Below, one piece after another: positions 8,194-17,787 of a stretch of DNA of 64,000 nucleotides. The translations under genes were made by a program, and so were the position numbers. The notes beneath the pieces are model-generated. The model made no database searches. It saw only the letters and a program-made list of their open reading frames with translations, and was not told the origin of the DNA. Every line of letters starts with the position of its first letter. The first letter of the stretch is position 1. The stretch comes from Lachancea thermotolerans CBS 6340 (taxonomy: Eukaryota > Ascomycota > Saccharomycetes > Saccharomycetales > Saccharomycetaceae): contig NC_013082.1 in the NCBI RefSeq assembly GCF_000142805.1, positions 310,001 through 374,000 of the forward strand, in the 5' to 3' direction.

Positions 8194-10905
8194 ATGAAGT
8201 TTTCGCACTCGCTGAAGTACAATGCGGTCCCTGACTGGCAGGAACACTACCTGAACTATTCGCAGCTCAAAAAGCTTATTTACTCGCTGCAGGCGCAGGA
8301 CTTGCAGGTGGTGGATGAGGGCGGCCGCGTGGACACGGAGCGGTTGAACGCGCTGGAGGGATCGTCCAAAGCGCTCAAGAAGCTCAAAGGCAAGTTCCAG
8401 CTGGGGAGGAGCGGCAAGAACGGCAAGGGCAGGAAGGCCGGGGAGGGCGACGCCGATGCGGAGGGAGACGTGCAGGTCGAGACGTTCGAGCTGAGCGACA
8501 TAAAGAAGAAATCTGCGCAAAACAAGCTGCAGGCGCTTGTTGACTTCGACCGCCGGTCCTCCCTTTCCAGCGACAGGACGCTTTTCAACCCACAGGACAC
8601 CTTTCTCAGCAAGCTGATCGATGAGAGGTCCAAGATTGATGACTTTTACAAGAAGCTCGAGGCGCAGCTCTACGGCCGCTTTGCCACGGTGGTGTCGGAT
8701 CTCCAGAAGTCTGGAGCTCTGGTGGACACCCACTCCAGACCGCACGGCGGCGACGGCGATGGCGGCGACCACGAGTCATTCGAGCTGCGCACCCAGCCGG
8801 AACATCAGTTGCGCAGGCGCGAGTCCTTGGCCTCTAAGCGCACAACAAATGACTCCCTGGCTCCAGGACGCGCGTCGCAGCCCGAGGACGACGAGGAAGA
8901 AGACGAGGAAGAGGAATTTGACGAGCACACTCATGAAAATACGGCCCTGCTGAACTACTCCGACTTCAACGTCAAAAGCCAGAAGAAAGCCATCATAAAG
9001 AAGAATCTGATTGACCTCTACGTCGATCTGGTCCAGCTCAAGTCATTCATCGAGCTCAACCGTATTGGGTTCTTTAAAATCACCAAGAAGTTCGACAAAA
9101 CCTTGGAATGCAATGTGAGAAATGAGCTCATCGAGTCCGGTGAGTTCTTCAAGGACACCTACGTTTTCCAGCCCCTGACGCTCGAAGTGCTGGACTCTAA
9201 AATCACAAAGGTTATTGAGTTTTACGCCTTTATTACCAACGCGGACCTGGCTCTGTGCAAGGAAGAGCTGAGATCCTACTTGCGCGACTTCATTGTGTGG
9301 GAAAGAAACACAGTGTGGAAAGATATGCTTGGACTGGAGTCTCAAAACAACACGATCGCTTCCGCTGGCAGACCTAACGCTAAAGGCGATATTGGCGCTT
9401 TGGAAAGCAACACACATCTTGAATATCGCACCTGGAATCTGCCAAAGCCAATTAAATGCCGCTACTTCACCTGGAGCTGCATAAAAGTCCCCCAATTATT
9501 CTTCACACTAAAAGCCCTAAAACTGTACATTATCATTGCCTGCACCATTATTTTGTTGGCGGTACCAACATTCAATGACGAGGCTCAACACCGCTGCATG
9601 GCCCTTGTTGCGTGTGTAGCATTTTTATGGGCATCCGAAGCTTTGCCGCTGTTCGTCACGGCATTGTTAGTGCCCCTGCTGGTGGTCTTGTTCCGCGTTA
9701 TGAAGAGCGATGGGAAAGTAATGAACGCAGCCGACGCCTCCAGCACCATTTTGGCTAAAATGTGGTCCTCGACTATCATGGTTCTTCTCGCTGGTTTCAC
9801 TTTGGCAGCAGCATTGTCAAAGTACAACATCGCTAGAGTCTTAGCATCTTATCTTCTAACCTTTGCTGGTACTAAGCCTAGGAACGTGCTTCTCATGATT
9901 ATGGGAGTTTGCTTCTTCTTGTCCATGTGGATCTCGAACGTGGCAGCTCCTGTGTTGACCTACTCCTTAATACAGCCTGTTTTGAAATCCTTAGGATATG
10001 AATCTCCCTTCGCGAAGGCTATTGTATTAGGCGTCGCACTTTCTGCCAATGTCGGTGGTATGGCCTCTCCCATTGCCTCCCCTCAGAACATTATTGCAAT
10101 GGATTACCTGAAGGATTACAATGTTGGGTGGGGCCAGTTTTTTGCCATCGCTTTACCTTCAAGTTTTCTTGCTATGTTGACGATCTGGCTCCTACTGTTA
10201 TGCACGTTCAAAATCAACGGAACTCAGCTCAAGAAGTACACTCCTATCAAGGAAAAGTTCACACTAAAGCAGTACTACATCATGGTCGTGACTTTGGCTA
10301 CCATTTTGCTTTGGTGTGTGTTGAGCAAGCTGGAAAATGTGTTTGGGTCATCTGGCCAAATCGCTGTTATTCCTATTGTCCTGTTCTTTGGGACGGGCTT
10401 ACTTGGAACTCAGGACATCAACAACTTTCCTTGGGCTATTGTGATTCTGGCAATGGGAGGTATCGCGCTTGGTGGTGCTGTGTCATCTTCAGGTTTGCTG
10501 ACTACAATTGCCGGTGCTTTACAAAGGAGAGTCATGGATTTCCCACTGTACGCAGTCATGGCCATTTTCGGTATCGTGATGCTGGTGGTTGGCACTTTCG
10601 TATCGCACACAGTTTCAGCCATTATCATCATTCCATTGATGCAGGAAGTAGGCGACAAGTTGCCAGGTGCTAAATCCGCACCAATTTTAGTCTTCGCATG
10701 CACGCTTTTGTCGTCGTGTGGTATGGGTCTGGCATCTTCAGGGTTTCCTAATGTCACTGCGATATCGATGACAGATGAAGTCGGAAACAGATATTTGACA
10801 GTAAACAATTTCATTACTCGAGGCGTGCCAGCGTCATTTTTGGCCTTCATCTGTGTGATAACATTAGGGTTTGGCATCATGAACTCGGTTCTCAAAGGAG
10901 TTTAA
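8194..10905 (+). CDS. PHO87: SPX-domain low-affinity phosphate transporter (Pho87/Pho90 type)
   Basis: A 903-residue plasma-membrane phosphate permease. It begins with an SPX domain (MKFSHSLKYNAVPDWQEHYL; more SPX helices to about residue 380), interrupted by charged linkers including an acidic run near residues 230-245. A divalent anion/Na+ symporter domain with about 12 hydrophobic segments follows from about residue 430. It carries the family signatures SNVAAPVLTYS, MASPIASPQN and SSGFPNVTAIS. SPX domains bind inositol pyrophosphates and tune uptake to phosphate status. This gene is the unduplicated counterpart of S. cerevisiae PHO87 and PHO90. The vacuolar relative Pho91 is less similar in the membrane part. 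The first kilobase is clearly more GC-rich than the second half. Upstream E-boxes suggest phosphate-responsive expression. Confidence 0.93.
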   Translation: MKFSHSLKYNAVPDWQEHYLNYSQLKKLIYSLQAQDLQVVDEGGRVDTERLNALEGSSKALKKLKGKFQLGRSGKNGKGRKAGEGDADAEGDVQVETFELSDIKKKSAQNKLQALVDFDRRSSLSSDRTLFNPQDTFLSKLIDERSKIDDFYKKLEAQLYGRFATVVSDLQKSGALVDTHSRPHGGDGDGGDHESFELRTQPEHQLRRRESLASKRTTNDSLAPGRASQPEDDEEEDEEEEFDEHTHENTALLNYSDFNVKSQKKAIIKKNLIDLYVDLVQLKSFIELNRIGFFKITKKFDKTLECNVRNELIESGEFFKDTYVFQPLTLEVLDSKITKVIEFYAFITNADLALCKEELRSYLRDFIVWERNTVWKDMLGLESQNNTIASAGRPNAKGDIGALESNTHLEYRTWNLPKPIKCRYFTWSCIKVPQLFFTLKALKLYIIIACTIILLAVPTFNDEAQHRCMALVACVAFLWASEALPLFVTALLVPLLVVLFRVMKSDGKVMNAADASSTILAKMWSSTIMVLLAGFTLAAALSKYNIARVLASYLLTFAGTKPRNVLLMIMGVCFFLSMWISNVAAPVLTYSLIQPVLKSLGYESPFAKAIVLGVALSANVGGMASPIASPQNIIAMDYLKDYNVGWGQFFAIALPSSFLAMLTIWLLLLCTFKINGTQLKKYTPIKEKFTLKQYYIMVVTLATILLWCVLSKLENVFGSSGQIAVIPIVLFFGTGLLGTQDINNFPWAIVILAMGGIALGGAVSSSGLLTTIAGALQRRVMDFPLYAVMAIFGIVMLVVGTFVSHTVSAIIIIPLMQEVGDKLPGAKSAPILVFACTLLSSCGMGLASSGFPNVTAISMTDEVGNRYLTVNNFITRGVPASFLAFICVITLGFGIMNSVLKGV

Positions 10906-11661
10906 GCATCAACTATAGCCTCTTTAAAAATATATATATAGAAGTCGCATAGTTTCATAATTCCATTTCAAATTTACAAGACCATAATTAATAAGCGGCT
11001 AAATGCTGGATCGCGCAGGTAATTTTACTGTGGGATTAAGATATGGGTTGTTCGGTGGTTGCCAAAACCTGAAATCAAATACTGTTGAGTGAGGGTTAAG
11101 GATCTTCAGCATTATATTTGTGCTAAAGAAGTCAGAAAGTGAGCTGGATTTACTGAAAAATAAATATATGCTCAGAGAAAGAAAGGTTGCACTTTTAGCT
11201 TCTGCACACTTGGTGCAGCGAAGATCCTTAAATCTCTCAAAGTGTAACCTTTTCTAGTAAGCATATGCACGGGAAGTCCTTAAAGAAGTCCGCATCTTGT
11301 ATGACGCTTCTGTATCGTAGCTAGGTGACGTAACAGCTTCCAGAAAACGGGATGGACCGCTCGTTACTGCTTACTTCTACGTTGAGTTGCAAATTTTTGG
11401 CTGCTGAGTAAACAAGGCTTTTCATGGAGATATCAAGACTCTCAGCAATGGGGTGCTCCACTCGAGTTGTGTTGTCATGCATAGACGATGAGCTTCGGTT
11501 TCTCCGGTTTTTGGACCTTTTGATCACGTGAAAACATGCCTCGGGGTGATTTGGTTTTAGGTAACAATCAAAAAGTGTCACCAATGCTAGTATAGTAAGT
11601 ATCTCGCACAGTAGCTGATTCGCGCTGAATCTTCTCGATCAATTAAGGCCTTCGCGTCGGT
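10906..11661. other. Spacer between the phosphate transporter and UBP12
   Basis: About 755 bases without a gene. It holds an AT-rich 3' flank of the transporter (ATATATATA near 10930), a set of inverted repeats at 11096-11252 described separately, and one palindromic ATCACGTGA site (CACGTG core at about 11525) that fits Cbf1 and may belong to the UBP12 promoter. Confidence 0.6.
11096..11252 (+). repeat. Overlapping inverted repeats, possible structured RNA element
   Basis: Three sets of complementary arms lie within 157 bases. TTAAGGATCTTC at 11096-11107 is the exact reverse complement of 11220-11231. AAAGGTTGCACTTT at 11182-11195 can pair with AAAGTGTAACCTTT at 11239-11252, giving 14 bp with a single G-U on the plus strand. 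CTGCAC/GTGCAG forms a small hairpin at about 11202-11218. The first pair crosses the second, so they could form only alternatively or as a pseudoknot. The one non-Watson-Crick position is G-U only if the plus strand is transcribed. No known RNA family is recognised. Confidence 0.5.
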
Positions 11662-14600
11662 ATGAATGACAACCTGGCACCATCTAATGGAATGGTTGCC
11701 GATGAAGGCGAGAAAAAGCTCGCTTCGGTTTCCAAAGACGACCAATTAGACATCATGGAAAGCTCGTCATCGAACGACCAACCTGACTCCGTGAAGGCAA
11801 CGCCACCAGGCCTACCAGACCAGATGGCTGATCAAAGTCAGATGGCGGAAGGCGGAGCTAAGGTTGATGCCATTCCATCTCTCGTTGAGCAGCGGCAAAT
11901 ACTATCAGAAATATACACGCAAGCGCAGGCAGAGAGCAGAGAAGGAGACGCTGTATATGTCATTCCTTCTCTTTGGTACAATAACTTTTGGGATGCTAAT
12001 ATCACCGAAAAATCCCGAATTGGGCCCATAGACACAACGTCTATCTGTAACGATTTCGACAATTTCCTGCTGGCGGATTATAACGCGCATCCTTACCTGT
12101 CAGTTCCAGAAACGGTCTTCAAAAAGCTTAGCGAGTGGTATGGGCTATCGGATCCGTCGAACCCCGTTAAAACGGTGCTAATAAAAGATGAAGACGGTCA
12201 ACTGGTTACCGAATATAATAGATGCTGCTTTCGGGTCCATTTTCTCAAAGACTCTGTAGAAAAATACAACAGGTTTTCAGGAGGGGTACGAGCACCGCTC
12301 TTTTTCACTATGTCAAGGCTGAGCTCTATAGAAATGGTAGTGCAGCGGTGTTTGCAAAAGTTTGGTGAACAGGAGAAATTGTTTGATTTGAAGACGCATC
12401 GTTTTAGGATATGGCAAGTACAAGAACCAACAAGCACTACGAAAAGCTCGTTTTTGGCAACGCAATATGTCCTGGATCCCTTAACTTTCGCAGAAATGCC
12501 AATCAAGACTAGGTTGCAATCGAAAATGTTTGGCTGCTTGATCAAGAACTTGAAGCTTCCCGTGATCGACCTAGTTGTTGAGTTGAAGGATGTTACAACC
12601 GGTGACCATTGGCCATCGAATCATTTCTATTACAACAAGCTGTTACCACCGAGGGGAACAACCGGACTTTCAAACTTGGGAAACAGTTGTTACATGAATT
12701 CTGCGTTGCAGTGTCTTGTTCATATACCGGAGCTTAAGGATTATTTCCTGTATGGCGGGTATGAAGAAGATGTCAACACTCAAAACCCACTGGGTTATAA
12801 AGGTCTTGTTGCTCAAGCCTTCGCCGCGCTTATAAAATCATTGTTTGATGAAAGATCTTCTTCAGCTTTCGCATTTTCTCCTAGAGAATTTAAATCAATT
12901 ATTGGCCAGCAAAATTCTATGTTTGCCGGATTTCTGCAGCAGGATTCCCAAGAATTTTTAGCCTTTCTACTCGATGGCTTGCATGAAGACCTGAACAGAA
13001 TCATAGAAAAGCCGTTTGTTGAAAAGCCCGAGCTTTCCCCAGATGAAGATGTAAACAATAGAGAAGTGATTCACAGACTCGCATCAAAGACCTGGGACAA
13101 ACACAAGTTGAGAAATGATTCTGTTATTCTTGACCTTTTTGTTGGATTGTACAAGTCAACACTTACATGCCCTGTCTGTGATAAAACATCTGTGACTTTT
13201 GATCCATATAGCGACTTAACTTTACCACTTCCTGTGGAAAGCATATGGACATCAAAAGTCAGGATATTTCCAAACTTCTCTCCCCCTTGCATCTTGGAGG
13301 TGGAACTACCTAAGGGCTCCACGTACCAGGATCTAAAGAATTACGTGGCTGAAGTGGCAAACATGAATGCTGATGACTTAATTGGTGCAGAAATTTTCAA
13401 TCACGCATTTTACAACAATTATGAGTCGGAAGGCTCTAGCGCTAAGTATCTTCCCATCGAAGATCTTATTTCTCAAAGCGATGTAGTAGCTTTTTATGAA
13501 GTACCTCGCAAGCCGGATGACTTGGTGATTCCAGTTTTGAATTCTGTGCTTGAACAAGGGTTCAAGACCGCACGGAGCTTTGGTTTTCCGTTCTTCATTG
13601 CACTTTCAGAGACTGAATTGCACTGCTACGGCATGATAAGGAAAAAGCTCGAGCAGCATTATACCAACTGGAGTGGCGGCTTCCTAAATTTCCCAATAAT
13701 ATCAAATGACAACGAAGTGCCGCTTGATTCTCTAGGTCTGCTCAAACAAAAGTACCACTCAGTAGACCTTTCAAAATTCAAAATAGATATTGAAAACTGT
13801 TCACCTGAGACTTCGGTTGAAGAGTATTTTGCGATAAAGGTTCTGAGCTTCCGGAATACCAACAATGGTTTAACTGAAAATTCTATGGGAAACCAAATCA
13901 TATGGGCTCCTGGCCACCAGGTTTCTCTGAGCTCCTCCCAGAATATGATGACTTTAATGAATAACGTTATGAAAGACATTTATGACTACCATACTCTGGC
14001 AATGACTCAAAAAGACGAGATTGAAGAGCTGGCAACCTTGTCTCATCCCGCAGACGATTCCAAAGGTCACGAAAGTAACGATGAAGGGACTAAGAAAGAA
14101 GAGACTCCTTCAGACATGGACGTTGACCTCAACGAAAACGATAGCGAAAACTTCCCTAAGCCCGATAATGAGCCGGAGGCTGAAGTCGACTTCCAACGGC
14201 CAAAATTCGTTAAAGAGTTTGAAGCTATCGTTTGCGAATGGAATGACATGTCCATATCCGAAGTATTCTCAGACGAGCGCGAAATTTCATGGGACAAGCC
14301 TGCTGAACTAAAGAATGAAAAGCTGGAGGAAGCGAAACGGCAACGTCAGCATGAAGGAGAGAGACGGATTAGTCTTTTTGATTGCCTAAAACTGTTTTCA
14401 AAACCTGAGGTGCTAAGCGCTGCAGATTCTTGGTACTGCCCAACTTGTCGAGAACATAGACAGGCTACCAAGCAGATCCAACTTTGGAACTCCCCTGACA
14501 TCTTAACTATTCACCTAAAGCGGTTTGAAAGTCGCCATTCGTTCAGCGACAAAATAAGCGATGTTGTCGACTTTCCTATCTGTGGCCTTAATATGTCGGA

Positions 14601-15258
14601 CCACCTGGTTTGTGAAGATGCCGAGCAGAACAACCTCTACGACCTTGTAGCGGTTGATAACCACTACGGTGGTCTTGGCGGTGGTCACTACACAGCGTTC
14701 GCCAAGAATCCCGTGGACGGCAAGTGGTACTATTTTGATGATTCTCGCGTTAGTGAGACAGATCCCGAAACCTCCGTGTCAGGGGCTGCTTATCTTTTGT
14801 TTTATCGTCGTCGTGTCGAGGGTCCGGATGTTGGGACTCAGCGGCTCAAAAACCTGCTTGCATCGTCAAGACAGCAGCATCAGCTAAAGCTAAAGGAGTT
14901 CAACGATAGGCAAGTCGATTTTTATCAAGAAAATCACTCTGAACCAGAAGAAGAGCTCGATGCGCAGCATAATTTTCTAGAGGCTAGCGAAGCGGAATCT
15001 AAAGAGGGTGCCCAAGAAAATGAAATTTGCAATGTTGCAAGCCTCGAAGTGGGTCACGCTAATTCTAGCGCAAGTTGTGAAGAGAATGCAGGTAGAAGGA
15101 AGCTGCGATTGCTTCATAAAGGTTACGCCAATAGCACGGCTAACTCCTCACACCCCAATTCTTCTGCGACGAGCTCTGATTCTTCTGACTGCAGTGAAAA
15201 TATCTCTCAAAAGTTCTACCCCGCAGAAGGCGCCCCCCCTACCTCGCCTTTATTGTAG
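11662..15258 (+). CDS. UBP12: Ubiquitin-specific protease Ubp12
   Basis: A 1198-residue cysteine deubiquitinase (peptidase C19) that removes ubiquitin from protein substrates. A DUSP-like N-terminal segment starts near residue 95 (SLWYNNFWDA). The catalytic Cys box GLSNLGNSCYMNSALQC places the nucleophile at C343. The His box GGGHYTAFAKN places the base at H1009, followed by WYYFDDSRV. Zinc-ligand pairs CPVC and CPTC sit in the catalytic insert. A long acidic Ser/Asn-rich insertion splits the domain at about residues 790-850, and the C-terminal tail is disordered. In S. cerevisiae Ubp12 acts on mitofusin Fzo1 among other targets. The gene follows PHO90 on the same strand there too (YJL198W-YJL197W). 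Length is close to the 1254 residues of Ubp12. Confidence 0.93.
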   Translation: MNDNLAPSNGMVADEGEKKLASVSKDDQLDIMESSSSNDQPDSVKATPPGLPDQMADQSQMAEGGAKVDAIPSLVEQRQILSEIYTQAQAESREGDAVYVIPSLWYNNFWDANITEKSRIGPIDTTSICNDFDNFLLADYNAHPYLSVPETVFKKLSEWYGLSDPSNPVKTVLIKDEDGQLVTEYNRCCFRVHFLKDSVEKYNRFSGGVRAPLFFTMSRLSSIEMVVQRCLQKFGEQEKLFDLKTHRFRIWQVQEPTSTTKSSFLATQYVLDPLTFAEMPIKTRLQSKMFGCLIKNLKLPVIDLVVELKDVTTGDHWPSNHFYYNKLLPPRGTTGLSNLGNSCYMNSALQCLVHIPELKDYFLYGGYEEDVNTQNPLGYKGLVAQAFAALIKSLFDERSSSAFAFSPREFKSIIGQQNSMFAGFLQQDSQEFLAFLLDGLHEDLNRIIEKPFVEKPELSPDEDVNNREVIHRLASKTWDKHKLRNDSVILDLFVGLYKSTLTCPVCDKTSVTFDPYSDLTLPLPVESIWTSKVRIFPNFSPPCILEVELPKGSTYQDLKNYVAEVANMNADDLIGAEIFNHAFYNNYESEGSSAKYLPIEDLISQSDVVAFYEVPRKPDDLVIPVLNSVLEQGFKTARSFGFPFFIALSETELHCYGMIRKKLEQHYTNWSGGFLNFPIISNDNEVPLDSLGLLKQKYHSVDLSKFKIDIENCSPETSVEEYFAIKVLSFRNTNNGLTENSMGNQIIWAPGHQVSLSSSQNMMTLMNNVMKDIYDYHTLAMTQKDEIEELATLSHPADDSKGHESNDEGTKKEETPSDMDVDLNENDSENFPKPDNEPEAEVDFQRPKFVKEFEAIVCEWNDMSISEVFSDEREISWDKPAELKNEKLEEAKRQRQHEGERRISLFDCLKLFSKPEVLSAADSWYCPTCREHRQATKQIQLWNSPDILTIHLKRFESRHSFSDKISDVVDFPICGLNMSDHLVCEDAEQNNLYDLVAVDNHYGGLGGGHYTAFAKNPVDGKWYYFDDSRVSETDPETSVSGAAYLLFYRRRVEGPDVGTQRLKNLLASSRQQHQLKLKEFNDRQVDFYQENHSEPEEELDAQHNFLEASEAESKEGAQENEICNVASLEVGHANSSASCEENAGRRKLRLLHKGYANSTANSSHPNSSATSSDSSDCSENISQKFYPAEGAPPTSPLL

Positions 15259-15325
15259 TATATACAATGCCTAAGATAATCATATTTTCATAGACGTCGC
15301 CACTTTGCTTCTTTATATGTCGTGC

Positions 15326-16318
15326 CTAGATTTCAGAATGCACTGGGATACTTTCTGCCGCGCCGCTACGTTGAATGCTTAGTGAACTGGCCTTTGTTGC
15401 AAATGCAACGCTATCTCTCAACGAATGGTTTGTACAGAGCTGAGAAACGACTCCTCCCAAAAAAGTGTCCCCTGCGCCAGTTGTGTCTATTACGTTTTCG
15501 ACGCGAAGTGCTTCAACGAACTGCGCTTTTTGTGACTCTTCAGAAGCAAACACACAACCTTTTTCGCCCAAAGTGATTACAACAAAACTCGACGATTTGC
15601 CGCTGATTAGTTTCGACTGTAGATTTATCGCAACCTCCTTGTAACCAGCAACAAAGTCAACATTGATCTTGCTCTTGTACTCAGCCATTACTGCAGCACC
15701 AAAGCCCGACTCCAGGACTTGGAGTGCCTCGATCTCATTAACTACCAGCAGGTCAACCAAGGACCAGTCGCCTCGCTCAACGTCCTTGAAAGGAGACGGA
15801 TTATACACAATGACGCTCTCAGGTCTATTTTGTTTCAACCAGCGCATAGCAGAAATAGTGCCGGGAATCTCGTTTTGGAAGATCACATAAAATGGTCCTT
15901 CGCCCTGTGATTCTGGCGGGAACATTACTTCCAAGTGATTTTCGTCGAACTTAGTATGCCCGTTTGCTCCTTCTGAGATAAGAATCCTGTTCTGCCCGGT
16001 TCTTTGCTCAACGATAATTGTAGCAACCCCTGTATTAACTCCTTTAAGAGCTGTCACTAGCCTAGTATCAACCCCATTTCGGTTGAGAATTTCGATGAGC
16101 TCACCAGCGAACGAGTCGTCGCCGACGTGTCCAATCATTGACACTTTGACGCCCTGGTCTGCGCTTAAAAGTTTGGACACAGCTATGGTCTGGTTCAACC
16201 CCTTTCCACCTGCATGTGTTTCAAACTTATTCGCTCTGTATGTCTCACCTGCATCAGGAATACGATCCGTAAAAGTTACTAAGTCGTAGTTCAAGGAGCC
16301 ACATACGTAAACTTTCAT
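15326..16318 (-). CDS. RBK1: Ribokinase
   Basis: A 330-residue PfkB-family sugar kinase that phosphorylates D-ribose at O5 with ATP, feeding the pentose phosphate pool. The N-terminal substrate signature is seen as HAGGKGLNQTIAVSKL near residue 38. The C-terminal PfkB signature DTTGAGDTFLGGVV carries the catalytic Asp and the anion-hole GAGD. I start at the ATG at 16318; the codon just before it is GTG, which yeast would not use. The gene converges on UBP12 with 67 bases between stops. In S. cerevisiae RBK1 (333 residues) lies between PHO87 and RRP43, as here after setting aside UBP12. Confidence 0.95.
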   Translation of the reverse strand: MKVYVCGSLNYDLVTFTDRIPDAGETYRANKFETHAGGKGLNQTIAVSKLLSADQGVKVSMIGHVGDDSFAGELIEILNRNGVDTRLVTALKGVNTGVATIIVEQRTGQNRILISEGANGHTKFDENHLEVMFPPESQGEGPFYVIFQNEIPGTISAMRWLKQNRPESVIVYNPSPFKDVERGDWSLVDLLVVNEIEALQVLESGFGAAVMAEYKSKINVDFVAGYKEVAINLQSKLISGKSSSFVVITLGEKGCVFASEESQKAQFVEALRVENVIDTTGAGDTFLGGVVSQLCTNHSLRDSVAFATKASSLSIQRSGAAESIPVHSEI

Positions 16319-16532
16319 CACGGATTTAGCGCCTTGCCTCGTTTACAACAGATTTCAATTTTGGTCTCCAAGTTTCCTATTCTTAAGGGCCAAGAGCCTT
16401 TATCTATTGATCGTCCAATATGATATCAACACATGCATTAAGTCTTAGTTCTGCAAATTATTAGTTGAGCTCTTCGCTGTAACTCATCGCTGTGCTCAAA
16501 CGTGTGTGTAGCGCAAAAAATACCACCAAAAT

Positions 16533-17672
16533 ATGACAGAATCGCTTGAGCTACGCCCCATAACATTTCATCCCGATGTCCTGGCTCGAATCGCGCCTGA
16601 GCTGTCGATGCAGAGACATTTATCTCTTGGACTAAGGCCGAGCTTAAGATCATTTGAAGAATTTCGCAATGTTGAAATAAGCGATGGAGGGCTTTCGTTT
16701 GCATCCAATGCCGATATCGACCGTAAGGGGAACAACATCCTTGGATCCAACGTGTTAAAATGCGGTAAAACGATGGTGGTTACATCGATTACTGGCGGCA
16801 TTGTTGAGGAAAACATATCTGGTTCCCGTGTGGACGACGAAAGCACAGAAAGCTCAAATAGAGCAGACAGGCTATCACGGTTTGCTCAAGTTCACCCTGT
16901 AGTGGAAGTTGAAAGAGGCAGAGTCGGCGCACCCACGGATGAGGAAATGACGTTATCACAAAGGCTGCGCGACTGCGTACTACATTCTGGTCTTATTCCT
17001 AAAAAAGCGCTTGATGTCGCAGTCGGTATTAGGTCGACAGACTCAGAGGGCATTTCGAGTATTCTTTATCCTGATGAAGAAGAGAATACCATATCCAGCG
17101 GCCTCAAATCTCGGAGAAAGTGGTCCTACGTTTTATACGCTAAGATTCAAGTTTTCAGCCGAGACGGACCTCTCTTTGAAATTTGCTGGAACTCACTAAT
17201 TTATGCTCTAAAAACCACACAGCTTCCGCGTGCTTTTGTCGATGAACGAACTGCCGACCTCAAAATTCCAGTGAGTATGAGAGGACGGAGCGCAACATTC
17301 AGGGAGACTTTTGACATAATTTGCGACGCCTCCAAATTTCAGCCGCTTGTTCTCAATGAGGAAAACGTTGCTTTCGCGTCGAACTTCGCCATAATCGATG
17401 TAGATCCTGAAACCGAGCTGCCAAAGGACGAAGACGAAATGCAGGTTGACCAAGGGGGCTCTGTTCTTTTAGCAGACATACAAGGGGAGGCTGAAGAGGC
17501 TTCTGTTTTCTCCACAATCTCCATCATCTCTAGCGATGCTGGGAGACTGAAGCACTTCAAAGTTATCGGCGGTGGTTTGAACGCGTCTATGGAGCATCTT
17601 AAGAAGTCATTGAATTTAGCAAAACTAAGGGCCTCTGACTTGAGTGCCAAGTCTTCGAGCGGTGACAGGTGA
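16533..17672 (+). CDS. RRP43: Exosome core subunit Rrp43 (RNase PH-like)
   Basis: A 379-residue member of the inactive RNase PH-fold ring of the RNA exosome, which processes 7S pre-rRNA, snoRNAs and mRNAs in nucleus and cytoplasm. The assignment rests on a similar N-terminus (LRPITFHPDVLARIAPELS), on length close to the 394 residues of S. cerevisiae Rrp43, and on position between RBK1 and the elongase gene, with the same orientations as YCR036W-YCR035C-YCR034W. The N-terminal half contains an extended acidic insert typical of the yeast protein. It shares an approximately 210-base divergent promoter with RBK1. Confidence 0.9.
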   Translation: MTESLELRPITFHPDVLARIAPELSMQRHLSLGLRPSLRSFEEFRNVEISDGGLSFASNADIDRKGNNILGSNVLKCGKTMVVTSITGGIVEENISGSRVDDESTESSNRADRLSRFAQVHPVVEVERGRVGAPTDEEMTLSQRLRDCVLHSGLIPKKALDVAVGIRSTDSEGISSILYPDEEENTISSGLKSRRKWSYVLYAKIQVFSRDGPLFEICWNSLIYALKTTQLPRAFVDERTADLKIPVSMRGRSATFRETFDIICDASKFQPLVLNEENVAFASNFAIIDVDPETELPKDEDEMQVDQGGSVLLADIQGEAEEASVFSTISIISSDAGRLKHFKVIGGGLNASMEHLKKSLNLAKLRASDLSAKSSSGDR

Positions 17673-17787
17673 AAACGGGATAGACAACATTTTAAAGTAC
17701 ATCTAATTTTAAATAAAACGAAACATCATTTGAGAGCCTAATAGTTAGCTTGACGCCGCGGAACGCCTTGCGTCAATTAAAACTCCT

